From positions 1-64,000 of the forward strand of contig NZ_JAFMTW010000007.1 of assembly GCF_017329615.1 (NCBI RefSeq): 64,000 nt of DNA. Direction: 5' to 3'. The notes under the pieces were generated by a model that was given only the letters and a program-made list of their open reading frames with translations, was not told the DNA's origin and did no database searches. A program made the position numbers and the translations under genes. Positions within the stretch are counted from its first letter, which is position 1; each line of letters begins with the position of its first letter. This stretch comes from Alicyclobacillus suci (GTDB lineage: Bacteria; Bacillota; Bacilli; Alicyclobacillales; Alicyclobacillaceae). Below, piece by piece: positions 44,383-53,563 of this stretch.

Positions 44383-44908
44383 ACGCTCGGTTTTCAAGTT
44401 ACCTGTCGAGCAGGTAAGGGGTAGCACGCAAATGACGCCATATGGTTCGTTTTCGCTCATCGCTTGTGAGCGCGGGTTGATGTATGCCGGTTGGGGCGGT
44501 TTAGAGCCGTTTATGGAGTATCTTAACCGGCATCCATCTGGAGAGTTGTCTAGGTCTTATCTACAGCAGGCGTCCAGTGAATTGGATGCGTATTTTCGAG
44601 GAACGTTGTCGACGTTTTCGGTGCCGTTGGTTTACCAAGGCACGCCTTTTCAGGAGGCGGTCTGGTCGGGGCTTTTGACGATTCCGTATGGTGAGACGTG
44701 GTCATATAGGCAACTGGCCGTTCATATTGGCAATCCGCTTGCAGTTCGCGCGGTTGGACAAGCCAATCGGGCGAACCGCATCGCGGTGTTGATTCCTTGC
44801 CATCGAGTGATTGGTGCCGACGGTGGTCTGGTCGGATATGCCGGCACGGCCACAGACCTCAAGGCCAGTCTCATTGACCACGAACACTCAGTCGTCGCCC
44901 ACCGATAA
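44369..44908 (+). CDS. ogt: Methylated-DNA-[protein]-cysteine S-methyltransferase
   Basis: 179 residues. The acceptor cysteine is in the canonical IPCHRVIG (about residue 145), with the helix-turn-helix region YRQLAVHIGNPLAVRAVGQANRANR before it. It removes O6-alkyl groups from guanine. The start is ATG 44369 after GGAGG within the end of queG. The 3' end overlaps the convergent CotS-like gene by 21 bases. Confidence 0.95.
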   Translation: MNAVERSVFKLPVEQVRGSTQMTPYGSFSLIACERGLMYAGWGGLEPFMEYLNRHPSGELSRSYLQQASSELDAYFRGTLSTFSVPLVYQGTPFQEAVWSGLLTIPYGETWSYRQLAVHIGNPLAVRAVGQANRANRIAVLIPCHRVIGADGGLVGYAGTATDLKASLIDHEHSVVAHR

Positions 44909-46198
44909 ACTGCGAACCTGTTCTGAGAAAGACTTTAAAAACGATTGGCGGCGCGGTGCCGCGTCGGCATACGCGAGGAGATCATCTAGCTGTGCCGGAT
45001 CCTTGAAAAAATGGTAGCGTGTATGCGCCAGCCGCCAGGCCCGGTACGGGAATTTTAACAGCGCCTCGACCAAGCGGTATTCGACTTTTGGAATGGTTTT
45101 GACTGTGTCGAAGTGCAGAAAGCACGCGTAGGCGATATCGCCGCTCCAATGATTGAGTTGCAGGCTTCTTCGGAGCAGGTGCGCCATATCGAGAACGCGT
45201 GGGGCAAAGGTCGAGAGTTCAAAATCAATCAGGTACACGTTGTGATCAGGTGCGTACAGACAGTTCCCCGGGATGACGTCCAAGTGACTGATGCCCGCAT
45301 TGGCTTTGTCGGCGTGTAAGAACGCTGCACATTCCGCCTGTTGCAGTAGCTGCAGGCTATCTGCCGCATCATCCAGGAGCTGCGCCTTAAGTGAGACGAA
45401 TAACTTGTCGAACTCGTCTTTTTCGTCATTGGCTTCCGCTTTGTAGATGAGTTGTCGCAGGTCGTGGTTGCGTTCTTTAGTCATCTCGAACAAATTGAAC
45501 GCGTCGTTTGGGACGAACTTTTCCGATGTAAACCCGCGGGTCGCCTCGTGGAATTGGGCCAAGGCATAAGCGGTTTGTGCCACGTGTTCGGCGGATGTGA
45601 AGTTTGCAGGTTGTGCGTCTATCCACTCGGTTGCGTAATACACGCTTCCCCCTTCATTTACACCAGGTGCTTTTTTCTTCGTTAGCAAGAATTTGCTGTA
45701 GCGAGAAAATCCTTGTTTTTGCGCATATTTCAGCATTCGGTGCACGAACCATACGTGCGGCAGTGTGAGGTGTGTGCGTTTGATGGCGTAGCGTTTTCCG
45801 TCATCTGTGACGACCCGGAGGATACCAGGCATTTGTTCTCTACGTTCGATAGTCACAGGGTAGCGGTCAAGGACACCTTGGGGAATGTCGTACGTTTGTG
45901 TCGGGATAGCGCTCCGGGAAGATCTCCTGTTGGCCACCGGTGTGCGTGTTTGCTTTGCGCTTGTTGATTTTGCCGATACATCTGCGGCAATCGCAGTCAG
46001 TCCTTCGCGCAGATCGTACGAATGGGCGTTGCGATTGGCGGTTGCACTTGTCGAATGTGCAGTTGAAGCTGTCTCAGGGTCGTTGTGCGTTGACTGTGCA
46101 GCCTCTTTTGCTTCGAACTGCGCTTGCAGGAAGTAAGGGGGCTTTAAGAACTCGTTTGCCAACACTTCTAACCAATCCGGCATCTTTTGTCGTTTCAT
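44888..46198 (-). CDS. CotS-family spore-coat-associated kinase-like protein
   Basis: About 436 residues. After a short start and a low-complexity Ser/Thr/Ala-rich stretch (about residues 30-115), the kinase/APH-like fold begins: a beta-strand with an ATP-site Lys (KRYAIKRTHL), the catalytic loop SHLDVIPGNCLY and a metal-site LIDFELSTFAPRVLDMAHLLRR. This is the CotS/YutH pattern of spore coat proteins. The usual HxDxxxxN loop (HLDVIPGN) is kept, so activity is possible. The start is ATG at 46198; GTG 46207 is also in frame. The long N-terminal linker is not typical for CotS. Confidence 0.83.
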   Translation of the reverse strand: MKRQKMPDWLEVLANEFLKPPYFLQAQFEAKEAAQSTHNDPETASTAHSTSATANRNAHSYDLREGLTAIAADVSAKSTSAKQTRTPVANRRSSRSAIPTQTYDIPQGVLDRYPVTIERREQMPGILRVVTDDGKRYAIKRTHLTLPHVWFVHRMLKYAQKQGFSRYSKFLLTKKKAPGVNEGGSVYYATEWIDAQPANFTSAEHVAQTAYALAQFHEATRGFTSEKFVPNDAFNLFEMTKERNHDLRQLIYKAEANDEKDEFDKLFVSLKAQLLDDAADSLQLLQQAECAAFLHADKANAGISHLDVIPGNCLYAPDHNVYLIDFELSTFAPRVLDMAHLLRRSLQLNHWSGDIAYACFLHFDTVKTIPKVEYRLVEALLKFPYRAWRLAHTRYHFFKDPAQLDDLLAYADAAPRRQSFLKSFSEQVRSLSVGDD

Positions 46199-46292
46199 CA
46201 CCATCACCTAACACAGGATTCGATGACACTAGCCTATTCAATGATGTAAAAAAGGACTGGGCGGTTGCCTCTATCGGCATAAAATGATAAAG

Positions 46293-46334
46293 ACCCAAAC
46301 GCGGGCGTACGTCATAGTTCGCCGGCGTTTGGGT
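46293..46334 (-). terminator. Terminator of the dehydrogenase gene
   Basis: GCGTTTGGGT (46325-46334) and ACCCAAACGC (46293-46302) form a ten-base stem. On the minus strand it is followed by CTTTATCATTTT. It lies about 40 bases past the stop of the isocitrate-dehydrogenase-like gene. Confidence 0.6.
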
Positions 46335-46375
46335 TTGGCTTGATGTTTCGTTGTTATTGCGTTGTGCCTAACAAC

Positions 46376-47431
46376 TTACAGTTTGGCGCGAACGCGGCGA
46401 ATCACTTCATCAGTGAACTCGGTCGTGGTGGATTTGCCACCGAGATCAGATGTGCGCGTTCCTTCCATGACAGCCTCTAAGGTGCTATCGTAGATAGCTT
46501 GGGAGACGGTTTGAGCCGCTTTGTCGTCTTGATAACCGAGGAGTGAAGCACCAGCCAGAATCATGGCCATCGGGTTTGCGACATTCTTGCCGAACAGGCT
46601 TGGGGCAGTTCCATGAGGCGCTTCGGCCATGACCACGTTCGGTTGGAAGTTGTCGTCAAGCGCCAGCAAAATCGATTCTGATCCGGCGATAGATCCGAAC
46701 ATTTGCAGCACGAGGTCGGACAGGCAATCTCCGTCGCGATTGAGGGCTGGGATGACCAGAGGTTCCCCAGCTTTTACGAGCAACAGCGCGTAGGTCGCGT
46801 CAATCAATTGTGGCTCATAGGCCACGTCGGGATATTGCGGAGCAGCAGCGTCCATTTCTTCTTTCAGCATGCCCTCGTAAATCGGGCTGACTGTAAATTT
46901 TGGCCCACCGAACACTTTGGCGTTCAAGCGCTTCGCGTGCTGGAATGCGTACTTGGCAACACCTTTACAAATGGCGCGCGAGATTTTCTCTGTGCGAAAC
47001 GCGTATTCCCCGTCTGCTGTCTCTTCACGCCATTCCTTTGCGCCGTATGCATCGTCGACCGCCATCCGCACGACCGAGATAGGGGAAGAGACGGCAACTG
47101 GCGGTTGCACGCCGGGAATGCGGCGACCCGTACGAACGATGACTGTGCCGTTGATTTCCTTACGCAAAATTGCGTTCGGGCTGCCAACATCGCCTTTGGT
47201 TTCTGGTGTGATGGTCGCGGCCTTCAATCCTAAACGGCTTTCGCGCATGGCCGCGGCCGCTTCGTACACGACTTGGTTGTTGGTCTTTCGACGATTCTCC
47301 AGGCTCAAATCAAAACGTTGAAACGCGACGTCATAACCAGTCACGTCTGGGGAGAGTACACGAAGTGCCTCTTCGAGCAACTCCTGACCCGTTTGGTCGC
47401 CTTCCATCACTACGATGGTTGGTTTAGACAT
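46376..47431 (-). CDS. Isocitrate/isopropylmalate dehydrogenase-family enzyme (type II IDH-like)
   Basis: 351 residues. The family fold is clear: a substrate-loop segment GSPNAILRKEINGTVIVR (about residue 83), a Lys at 178 in GGPKFTVSPIYEGMLKEEM, an Asp at 211 in LIDATYALL, metal aspartates in NRDGDCLSDLVLQMFGSIAGS (about residues 233-239) and a nucleotide-site loop EAPHGTAPS. The KFT...YEGMLK and NxDGDxxSD patterns resemble eukaryotic-type NADP-IDH, not the IcdA/LeuB type, but the protein is some 50-60 residues shorter. It may be an isocitrate dehydrogenase or act on another beta-hydroxy acid. The start is ATG 47431 after GAGGTGAAAGG. An IclR regulator precedes it on the same strand. Confidence 0.8.
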   Translation of the reverse strand: MSKPTIVVMEGDQTGQELLEEALRVLSPDVTGYDVAFQRFDLSLENRRKTNNQVVYEAAAAMRESRLGLKAATITPETKGDVGSPNAILRKEINGTVIVRTGRRIPGVQPPVAVSSPISVVRMAVDDAYGAKEWREETADGEYAFRTEKISRAICKGVAKYAFQHAKRLNAKVFGGPKFTVSPIYEGMLKEEMDAAAPQYPDVAYEPQLIDATYALLLVKAGEPLVIPALNRDGDCLSDLVLQMFGSIAGSESILLALDDNFQPNVVMAEAPHGTAPSLFGKNVANPMAMILAGASLLGYQDDKAAQTVSQAIYDSTLEAVMEGTRTSDLGGKSTTTEFTDEVIRRVRAKL

Positions 47432-47524
47432 GCCTTTCACCTCATCTTCGTCACTTTTACGCTGGTGCATGTGAATTTGGGTGGTGCACGACTGGTGAAT
47501 TCGTACAGACACTGAAAACAGAAA

Positions 47525-48283
47525 TCAATGGGAGAGCATCTTCGTAAGCCAAGCGGCTGACGTACATAACACGTCGACACATTGATTCATTTTGTCGACG
47601 GTAAATCGGGATACAGGTCCTGAAATCGACAGCGAGGCGATACACTCGTGATTGCGACCGAATACTGGGGCAGCAATCGCAGAAGCGCCAAGGTCTCGTT
47701 CCTGGATGCTCATGGCGTAGCCGTCACTACGTATTTTGTCCAATTGCTGCAGCAACTCGGTGCGTGAGAAATCTTGTGGGAGACACTCTCGCAGAAACAC
47801 CTCATCGACAACCGCTTCATCGGCAAATGCCAAAAGGACTTTGCCGGAAGCGCCAATGTAGAGAGGATAGGTCTGACCGATAGCTGCTACGTTCCGAATG
47901 GGTTCATTACTCTCGACGGCCTGAATCCGAATGCGTTCAATGCCCGAACGAATGTACAGACTGACGGTCTCGCCAGTGATATCCCGAAGTTTTGTCATCT
48001 CCGGCAATGCCAACGTCGTTAATTCGTCCGACAGATATACGTTCCCCAGTAGTTCGAGTATGCTCCAGCCTAAAATATATTTGTCCGATCCCGCCTGTTT
48101 CCGAACAAACCCTTTAGCCTGAAGCGAAAGTAAGAGACGGTGTGCCGTGCTCTTATGTAGTCCTACCTCCCGCGCAATCTCACTGAGGCTCAACTCTCGC
48201 GGTGATTTTGCGAAACAGAGTAGGATATCCAATGCTCGTTCGACTGAGCGGACCGTCGTCGATGTGGTCGTATTGTCCGCCAA
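47525..48283 (-). CDS. IclR-family transcriptional regulator
   Basis: 252 residues. The N-terminal winged HTH is typical (RALDILLCFAKSPRELSLSEIAREVGLHKSTAHRLL), followed by the IclR effector domain (TVSLYIRSGIERIRIQAVES; LGASAIAAPVFGRNHECIASLSISGP). IclR-type regulators commonly control small-carboxylate catabolism. The start is TTG at 48283, after GAGGGGGAG. It is upstream of the dehydrogenase gene on the same strand and may regulate it. An extended -10 lies at 48340-48332. Confidence 0.9.
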   Translation of the reverse strand: MADNTTTSTTVRSVERALDILLCFAKSPRELSLSEIAREVGLHKSTAHRLLLSLQAKGFVRKQAGSDKYILGWSILELLGNVYLSDELTTLALPEMTKLRDITGETVSLYIRSGIERIRIQAVESNEPIRNVAAIGQTYPLYIGASGKVLLAFADEAVVDEVFLRECLPQDFSRTELLQQLDKIRSDGYAMSIQERDLGASAIAAPVFGRNHECIASLSISGPVSRFTVDKMNQCVDVLCTSAAWLTKMLSH

Positions 48284-48331
48284 CGAAGGCTCCCCCTCTG
48301 TCTCATCATACAGAACAGCGCTCCAGTGCGT

Positions 48332-48340
48332 AGTATAGCA
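48332..48340 (-). promoter_or_regulatory. Extended -10 promoter of the iclR-like gene
   Basis: On the minus strand the sequence reads TGC-TATACT (48340-48332). No clear -35 lies upstream. The start point would be about 45 bases before the TTG start. Confidence 0.5.
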
Positions 48341-48436
48341 CAATTGATAATCGGTTTCATTGAATGCTTGGGCGAATGTGCACATCTCCAAGCCAAAGAC
48401 CATAGAATGCCCTATCGAATGGTGAGGTGTGGTGCG

Positions 48437-49402
48437 GTGAAATCATGTCTGGAAGCGGTTCGTCAATATTTTGACGCACGTACGCAAAACTGGCTGGCGA
48501 AGGATGAGCGTCTGTTCGACGAGATGATACCGACCGGAGAGCGTCCACAGTGGCTGGCAAGGACGGTTCACCAGGCGGAACGAAAACGTCGGGCGTACCT
48601 TGCCCAAGGCAAGCGTTTGGCACGGGCACACACGAAAATAGATATTCTCGAGATGCAAGCTTCCAAGGATAAGATGACCGTTCGCGTCACGGTGTTAGAA
48701 ACCATTTGTTGGGCCTATATGGAGGCGCACACACCTGCGGTGGAGTGTCGCCGTATCGTCCATCGACAGGTGTGGGTATACAGCGAAAGTGCCTGGCGGC
48801 TTCAGAACGCCGAAGAGACCAGTGATGGTCAGTCGTTTTTGCAAGAGGATGTTGGACCACGCTTGGCAGAAGATTTGCGAACGCCGAAGCGCCCACTGAG
48901 AAACTCGGTATACGACCGCGTGCGCGCGACTCGTTATGCGGATGTGTGGTGGGATGGATTCAATCCACGCTATCCCAAACTGGCCGACGACTGCACAAAT
49001 TTTATCTCCCAATGCATTCACGCCGGGGGCGTGCCGATGACGAAAATTGGCGATAAGAAAAATGGCTGGTGGGTCGGCCACGGAAAAAACAAGGGATCTT
49101 GGAGCTATGCGTGGACGACATCGAACGCATTGTACCACCATGTCCTCCGTGTAGTGGGTGGTAAGCAGGTGCCAAGCCCCTCTGATTTGAAAATGGGAGA
49201 CCTCATTTTTTACGATTGGGAGGGCACCGGGACATTTCACCACAGTACGATTATTACGGATTTCGACGACGCAGGATACCCACTCGTCAATGCGCATACA
49301 GACCCGAGTTATCACCGACCATTCACGTACTACGACAGCCGGGCATGGACAGAACAAACCAGATATGCGTTTGTCCACTTGCCGGATAACTTGTCTGTCT
49401 AA
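48437..49402 (+). CDS. Putative amidase-domain protein (Amidase_6 type)
   Basis: About 321 residues. The C-terminal domain (about residues 165-320) has the Amidase_6 features: SVYDRVRATRYADVWWDG, then LADDCTNFISQCIHAGGVPM with the active-site Cys, GDLIFYDWEGTGTFHHSTIIT with a His, and VNAHTDPSYHRPF. Such cysteine amidases are often linked to cell-wall or spore functions. There is no signal peptide. GTG 48437 follows GGTGAGGTG; an ATG at 48407 also lies in frame upstream. The N-terminal helical half is not recognised. Confidence 0.82.
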   Translation: MKSCLEAVRQYFDARTQNWLAKDERLFDEMIPTGERPQWLARTVHQAERKRRAYLAQGKRLARAHTKIDILEMQASKDKMTVRVTVLETICWAYMEAHTPAVECRRIVHRQVWVYSESAWRLQNAEETSDGQSFLQEDVGPRLAEDLRTPKRPLRNSVYDRVRATRYADVWWDGFNPRYPKLADDCTNFISQCIHAGGVPMTKIGDKKNGWWVGHGKNKGSWSYAWTTSNALYHHVLRVVGGKQVPSPSDLKMGDLIFYDWEGTGTFHHSTIITDFDDAGYPLVNAHTDPSYHRPFTYYDSRAWTEQTRYAFVHLPDNLSV

Positions 49403-49500
49403 GGTTGGTCGTGGTTGCGGTGAATGGGTCCCATCATTCTGTTGCGCGGATGAACGTGCTACACTGAGAGGTGGCATCAGAATGGTGGAGGTAATCCAAG

Positions 49501-49965
49501 ATGAACATTGTACTCGTAGAACCCGAAATCCCAGCGAATACGGGTAATATTTCGAGGACTTGCGCGGTGACAGGGAGCGCTTTGCACCTAGTTCGACCCC
49601 TTGGCTTCTCGACGGATGATAGACAGTTAAAACGAGCTGGACTCGATTACTGGTCCTTGCTCGACATCACTTATTATGACTCTTTACAGGACCTGTGGAA
49701 CAAGCATCCACAAGGTCGCTTCTATTATGTGGAGACGAACGGTGGAGCCTGGTATACAGACGTCAAATATGGAATGGACGACTTTCTGGTTTTTGGCAAA
49801 GAGACCACAGGGTTACCGCGAGATGTCATTGCCGAACATGAGGATGACGTGATTCGCATTCCAATGCGGAACGATGCGAAGGCGCGAAGCCTCAATTTAT
49901 CAAATGCCGTGGCAATTGTCGCGTTTGAGGCACTGCGCCAAAATGGCTTTCTTGGGATGGTGTGA
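49501..49965 (+). CDS. trmL: tRNA (cytidine(34)-2'-O)-methyltransferase
   Basis: 154 residues, the length of the SPOUT-class TrmL, which methylates the wobble ribose of tRNA-Leu isoacceptors. The family motifs are VEPEIPANTGNISRTCAVTG (start), LVFGKETTGLPRDVI and the knot-forming IPMRNDAKARSLNLSNAVAIV. The ATG 49501 follows GGAGG. It lies four bases from the HAD hydrolase gene. Confidence 0.96.
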   Translation: MNIVLVEPEIPANTGNISRTCAVTGSALHLVRPLGFSTDDRQLKRAGLDYWSLLDITYYDSLQDLWNKHPQGRFYYVETNGGAWYTDVKYGMDDFLVFGKETTGLPRDVIAEHEDDVIRIPMRNDAKARSLNLSNAVAIVAFEALRQNGFLGMV

Positions 49966-49968
49966 GCG

Positions 49969-50691
49969 ATGTTAACGACCCTTTTGTTCGATCTCGACGG
50001 CACGCTACTCCCGATGGATTTGGACGCCTTCATGAAGGCGTATTTCAGGCGACTCGCGCCACACTTGGCAGGTCACTACCGTCCGGACGAGATTGTCCCG
50101 TGGATGATGGGCGCGCTGCGAAATGTCGCTGAAAACGAAACACCCCAAATCACAAACTTAGACAAGTTTCGGCGTGCGCTGTTCGACAGCGACACGCAGA
50201 AGTTGGAACAGATTTGGCCTCTATTCGAGCAATTCTACGATTCTTCGTTCGATGATATCCAACATGTGGTGTCACCCAGCCATATTGCACGGGAAATATG
50301 TCGAACGGCGCGCGACAAGGGGTATCGCTTGGTGTTGGCGACAAATCCAATTTTTCCAGAAGTAGCGACGATGGCAAGGATTCGTTGGGCAGGTCTTGAC
50401 GCGTCCTGGTTCACGCTCATTACGACCATGGAAAACAGCCACTTCTGTAAGCCGAATCCAAAGTACTTTTTGGAGATCTTGGACAAGCTGAACATTGCGC
50501 CGAACGAGTGTATGATGATTGGCAATGATGTTCAGGAGGATGGGGCTGCTGGTTACGTCGGCATCCGTGGCTACCTAGTGACCGATGATTTGATTGATCG
50601 GAACTTGGGGACGTTTGACTTTGACAAAGTGGGAACCCGTGAAGAGTTACTGCGGTTCGTGCAAGAGCTACCAGATTTGACTCAGCGCTGA
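49969..50691 (+). CDS. HAD-superfamily hydrolase
   Basis: 240 residues. HAD motifs are present: LLFDLDGTLLP (motif I, nucleophile Asp9), VLATNP (II), KPNPKYF with Lys (III) and MIGNDVQEDGAAGYVG (IV). The alpha-helical cap between motifs I and II suggests a small phosphorylated metabolite substrate; none is known. It is co-transcribed with trmL and ends before the palindromic hairpin at 50752-50797. Confidence 0.88.
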   Translation: MLTTLLFDLDGTLLPMDLDAFMKAYFRRLAPHLAGHYRPDEIVPWMMGALRNVAENETPQITNLDKFRRALFDSDTQKLEQIWPLFEQFYDSSFDDIQHVVSPSHIAREICRTARDKGYRLVLATNPIFPEVATMARIRWAGLDASWFTLITTMENSHFCKPNPKYFLEILDKLNIAPNECMMIGNDVQEDGAAGYVGIRGYLVTDDLIDRNLGTFDFDKVGTREELLRFVQELPDLTQR

Positions 50692-50751
50692 ACCATTGCC
50701 CAGATGGGTGAATGACTTGAATAATCTGAATCGCTTGGTCAGCACAAGAAG

Positions 50752-50797
50752 GGGGGCTGTCCCATAAGTCGAAACATGACTTTGTGGGACAGCCCCC
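50752..50797. terminator. 46-base palindrome between convergent HAD and lpdA genes
   Basis: GGGGGCTGTCCCA (50752-50764) is an exact inverted copy of TGGGACAGCCCCC (50785-50797). The inner AAGTC/GACTT adds five more pairs. It lies just past the stops of both convergent operons and could end both, but no T-run flanks it. The arms resemble the terminal repeats of some insertion sequences, so it may derive from one. Confidence 0.65.
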
Positions 50798-50818
50798 TGA
50801 TGATGACTTTGAGCGCTC

Positions 50819-52231
50819 TTAGCGTGTGACGATGTGGATAGGCGAACCAAGACCGACTTCAGCGGCTTCCATGACCATTTCCCCGAGTGTCGGGTGGGCG
50901 TGGATGGTCAGTGCGATGTCTTCCAAGGTTGCGCTCATTTCAATGGCCAAACCGAGTTCGGCAATCAAGTTGGATGCCTCGTAGCCGACCACTTGGGCGC
51001 CGACGAGCACGCCAGTTTCCTTGTCTGCAATCAACTTGATAAAGCCATCGGTTGCGTTCAACGCAGTGGCACGACCGTTTGCGGCATATGGGAAACGGCC
51101 GACAGAAACGCTCTTGTATTCTTTTTTCGCTTCGTCCTCGGACAGGCCGACTGTGGCCATCTCCGGATCTGAGAAGACGACAGCTGGAATGCAACGATAA
51201 TCGACAACGCTTGGCATTCCCGCGATGGCTTCAGCGGCGACCTTGCCCTCATAGGAAGCCTTGTGTGCCAATGCGGCGCCAGGGACAATATCGCCAATAG
51301 CGTAGACGTTCGGGTTCGTGGTGCGACATTGCGCATCCACCTTGATGAGGCCTTTTTCACCGACCTCGATACCAGCGTCTTGCAGCCCCAATTCATCCGT
51401 GTTTGGACGACGTCCTACGGTGACGAGAATATAGTCTGCCTCAATCGTCTTATCCTCGCCAGCCTGGTTCGTGTAGGTCAATTTGATGCTGTTTTCCGTC
51501 TCTTCGACCGACTTGGCCATGGCTTTGGTTTCGATTTGGACGTCGTATTTCTTCAGATTTTTCTCGACCAAGCGCACCATTTGTTTGTCAAAGGCGGCGA
51601 GAATGCTGTCCAAACCTTCAATGATGGTGACTTTTGAACCGAATTTCGCGAACGTTTGGCCCAACTCGGCACCGATGTAGCCGCCGCCGACGACAATCAG
51701 GCGCTCCGGAATTTCATCGAGTTCCAGCGCTTCGGTCGAAGACAGGACGCGTTTGCCGAATGGTAAGGACTTGAGCTCAATGGGGCGGGAGCCAGTCGCC
51801 AAGATGCAGTGTTGGAATTTGATACGTTGCCCGCCGTTTTCATGCATGATACGCACTTCATCCGGTTTGGTGAAAAAGGCTTCCCCGTCGATCACGGTGA
51901 TTTTGTTACCCTTCATTAGGGATTGTACACCGCCTGTCATCTTGTTGACGACAGATTGTTTCCACTCCTGCACTTTTTTGTAGTCCAGTTTTGCAGTGGA
52001 TTCGATGCCTGGGAACGCCGATTCGCGTGCGGCTTCGTATTGGTGTGCCGCCGAAATCAACGCTTTCGACGGAATACACCCGCGATTTAAGCAGACGCCG
52101 CCGAGCTCAGCCTTGTCGACGATGGTGACTGACTTGCCGAGTTGCGCAGCGCGGATGGCTGCAACATATCCGCCCGGGCCCGCACCAATGACTAGAACCT
52201 CAACCTCTTCCAACATCTCGCCTACGACCAT
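50819..52231 (-). CDS. lpdA: Dihydrolipoamide dehydrogenase (E3)
   Basis: 470 residues. FAD site [19 protein letters not shown] near residue 14, redox disulfide [16 protein letters not shown] site [16 protein letters not shown], and the C-terminal active-site base in [14 protein letters not shown]3 regenerates oxidised lipoyl groups of the pyruvate dehydrogenase complex. The start ATG 52231 follows GGAGGTG and lies three bases after pdhC. It is the last gene of the operon. Confidence 0.96.
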   Translation of the reverse strand: MVVGEMLEEVEVLVIGAGPGGYVAAIRAAQLGKSVTIVDKAELGGVCLNRGCIPSKALISAAHQYEAARESAFPGIESTAKLDYKKVQEWKQSVVNKMTGGVQSLMKGNKITVIDGEAFFTKPDEVRIMHENGGQRIKFQHCILATGSRPIELKSLPFGKRVLSSTEALELDEIPERLIVVGGGYIGAELGQTFAKFGSKVTIIEGLDSILAAFDKQMVRLVEKNLKKYDVQIETKAMAKSVEETENSIKLTYTNQAGEDKTIEADYILVTVGRRPNTDELGLQDAGIEVGEKGLIKVDAQCRTTNPNVYAIGDIVPGAALAHKASYEGKVAAEAIAGMPSVVDYRCIPAVVFSDPEMATVGLSEDEAKKEYKSVSVGRFPYAANGRATALNATDGFIKLIADKETGVLVGAQVVGYEASNLIAELGLAIEMSATLEDIALTIHAHPTLGEMVMEAAEVGLGSPIHIVTR

Positions 52232-52234
52232 GAA

Positions 52235-53545
52235 TTACACCTCCAAGAGTAAGAGCCGTGGGTTTTCCAACAGCCGCTTGATATCATTCATAAAGCGTTG
52301 GCCCAAGGCGCCGTCAATGACGCGATGGTCAAAGCTGAGCGACAGGGACATCATCTGGCCAACTGCGAATTCGCCGTCGCGGATGACTGGCTTTTCTGTA
52401 ATCCGGCCAACACCGAGGATGGCGACCTCTGGGTAGTTGATAATTGGCGTGAAATACAAACCGCCGGCGGATCCGATATTGGTGATGGAGATAGTGCTTC
52501 CGCGCATTTCGTTCGGCGCTAGTTTGCCAGCGCGGCCGCGTGTAGCCAAATCGTTAATTTCATCGGCGATAGCCCACATGTTCTTCTTGTCGGCGTGGCG
52601 AACTACCGGAACGATGAGACCCCTATCGGTGTCTGTCGCGATACCGATGTGGTAGTAGTGTTTCAGGACGAGTTCCTGTTTCTCCTCGTCAAGCGTCGAG
52701 TTGAGTTGTGGGCTTTGTCGTAGTGCTGCAATCATTGCCTTGACGATAAACGGCAAGTAGGTGATTTTCGTACCGCGTTCCGCAGCCAGCGGTTTAATTT
52801 CCTTGCGTAATTTGACGAGTTCAGTCACGTCGACTTCGTCGATCAGCGTGACGTGTGGTGCCGTGTATGCGCTCTTTACCATCGCCCTGGCAATGGCCTG
52901 GCGAATCATCGGCAATGGCACGCGTTCCTCGACTTCCTCGCCGCTGACTTGTGTCACGCGAGTTGGCGCTGCTGTCTCTGCCGTGTCGGTGGCTGCTGCT
53001 GGAACGGTCTGGTCGCCGCCGGCCACGAACTTGTCGATGTCTTCCTTGGTGATCTTGCCGTGGTTGCCCGTGCCCGTCACATTCGTGATATCGATACCTT
53101 GTTCACGTGCGTATTTACGCACGCCAGGGGTTGCTAACACGTCGTGTGCGGAACTTTTAACACTCGCATTAGCCGCAGCCGGTGTTGGTGCGTCTGCAGA
53201 TGGTGCAGGTTGTTGCGTTTGCGCCGCTGGCGCCGGCGCACTGTTTGCGTCGTGTTCGGCTTTGGCTGCGTCCGCTTGCGCTTGTGCAGCCGCTGGCACG
53301 TCGCCTTCTACCTCGATAATCATCAAGATGTCACCGACGACGGAAGTAGTCCCTTCAGAGACTTTGAGTTCCTTCACGGTTCCGCTCACAGGAGAGGGTA
53401 ATTCCACCAGCGATTTGTCGTTTTCAACTTCGGCGATTGCGTCGTCTTCTTCGATTTTGTCGCCAGGTTTGACCAGCCACTTGCTAATGCGGCCTTCGTG
53501 CAGGCCTTCGCCCAGTTCTGGGAGTGGCAATTCAAACAATGCCAT
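52235..53545 (-). CDS. pdhC: Pyruvate dehydrogenase E2, dihydrolipoamide acetyltransferase
   Basis: About 436 residues. One N-terminal lipoyl domain with the lipoylated Lys in [14 protein letters not shown], an Ala/Pro-rich linker (about residues 85-130), a peripheral-subunit-binding domain ([24 protein letters not shown]) and a catalytic acyltransferase domain ending in [16 protein letters not shown], with its catalytic His and Asp. The start is ATG 53545 after GGAGGTG. It forms the core of the complex. Confidence 0.96.
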   Translation of the reverse strand: MALFELPLPELGEGLHEGRISKWLVKPGDKIEEDDAIAEVENDKSLVELPSPVSGTVKELKVSEGTTSVVGDILMIIEVEGDVPAAAQAQADAAKAEHDANSAPAPAAQTQQPAPSADAPTPAAANASVKSSAHDVLATPGVRKYAREQGIDITNVTGTGNHGKITKEDIDKFVAGGDQTVPAAATDTAETAAPTRVTQVSGEEVEERVPLPMIRQAIARAMVKSAYTAPHVTLIDEVDVTELVKLRKEIKPLAAERGTKITYLPFIVKAMIAALRQSPQLNSTLDEEKQELVLKHYYHIGIATDTDRGLIVPVVRHADKKNMWAIADEINDLATRGRAGKLAPNEMRGSTISITNIGSAGGLYFTPIINYPEVAILGVGRITEKPVIRDGEFAVGQMMSLSLSFDHRVIDGALGQRFMNDIKRLLENPRLLLLEV

Positions 53546-53563
53546 AGAACTCACCTCCAGGTA

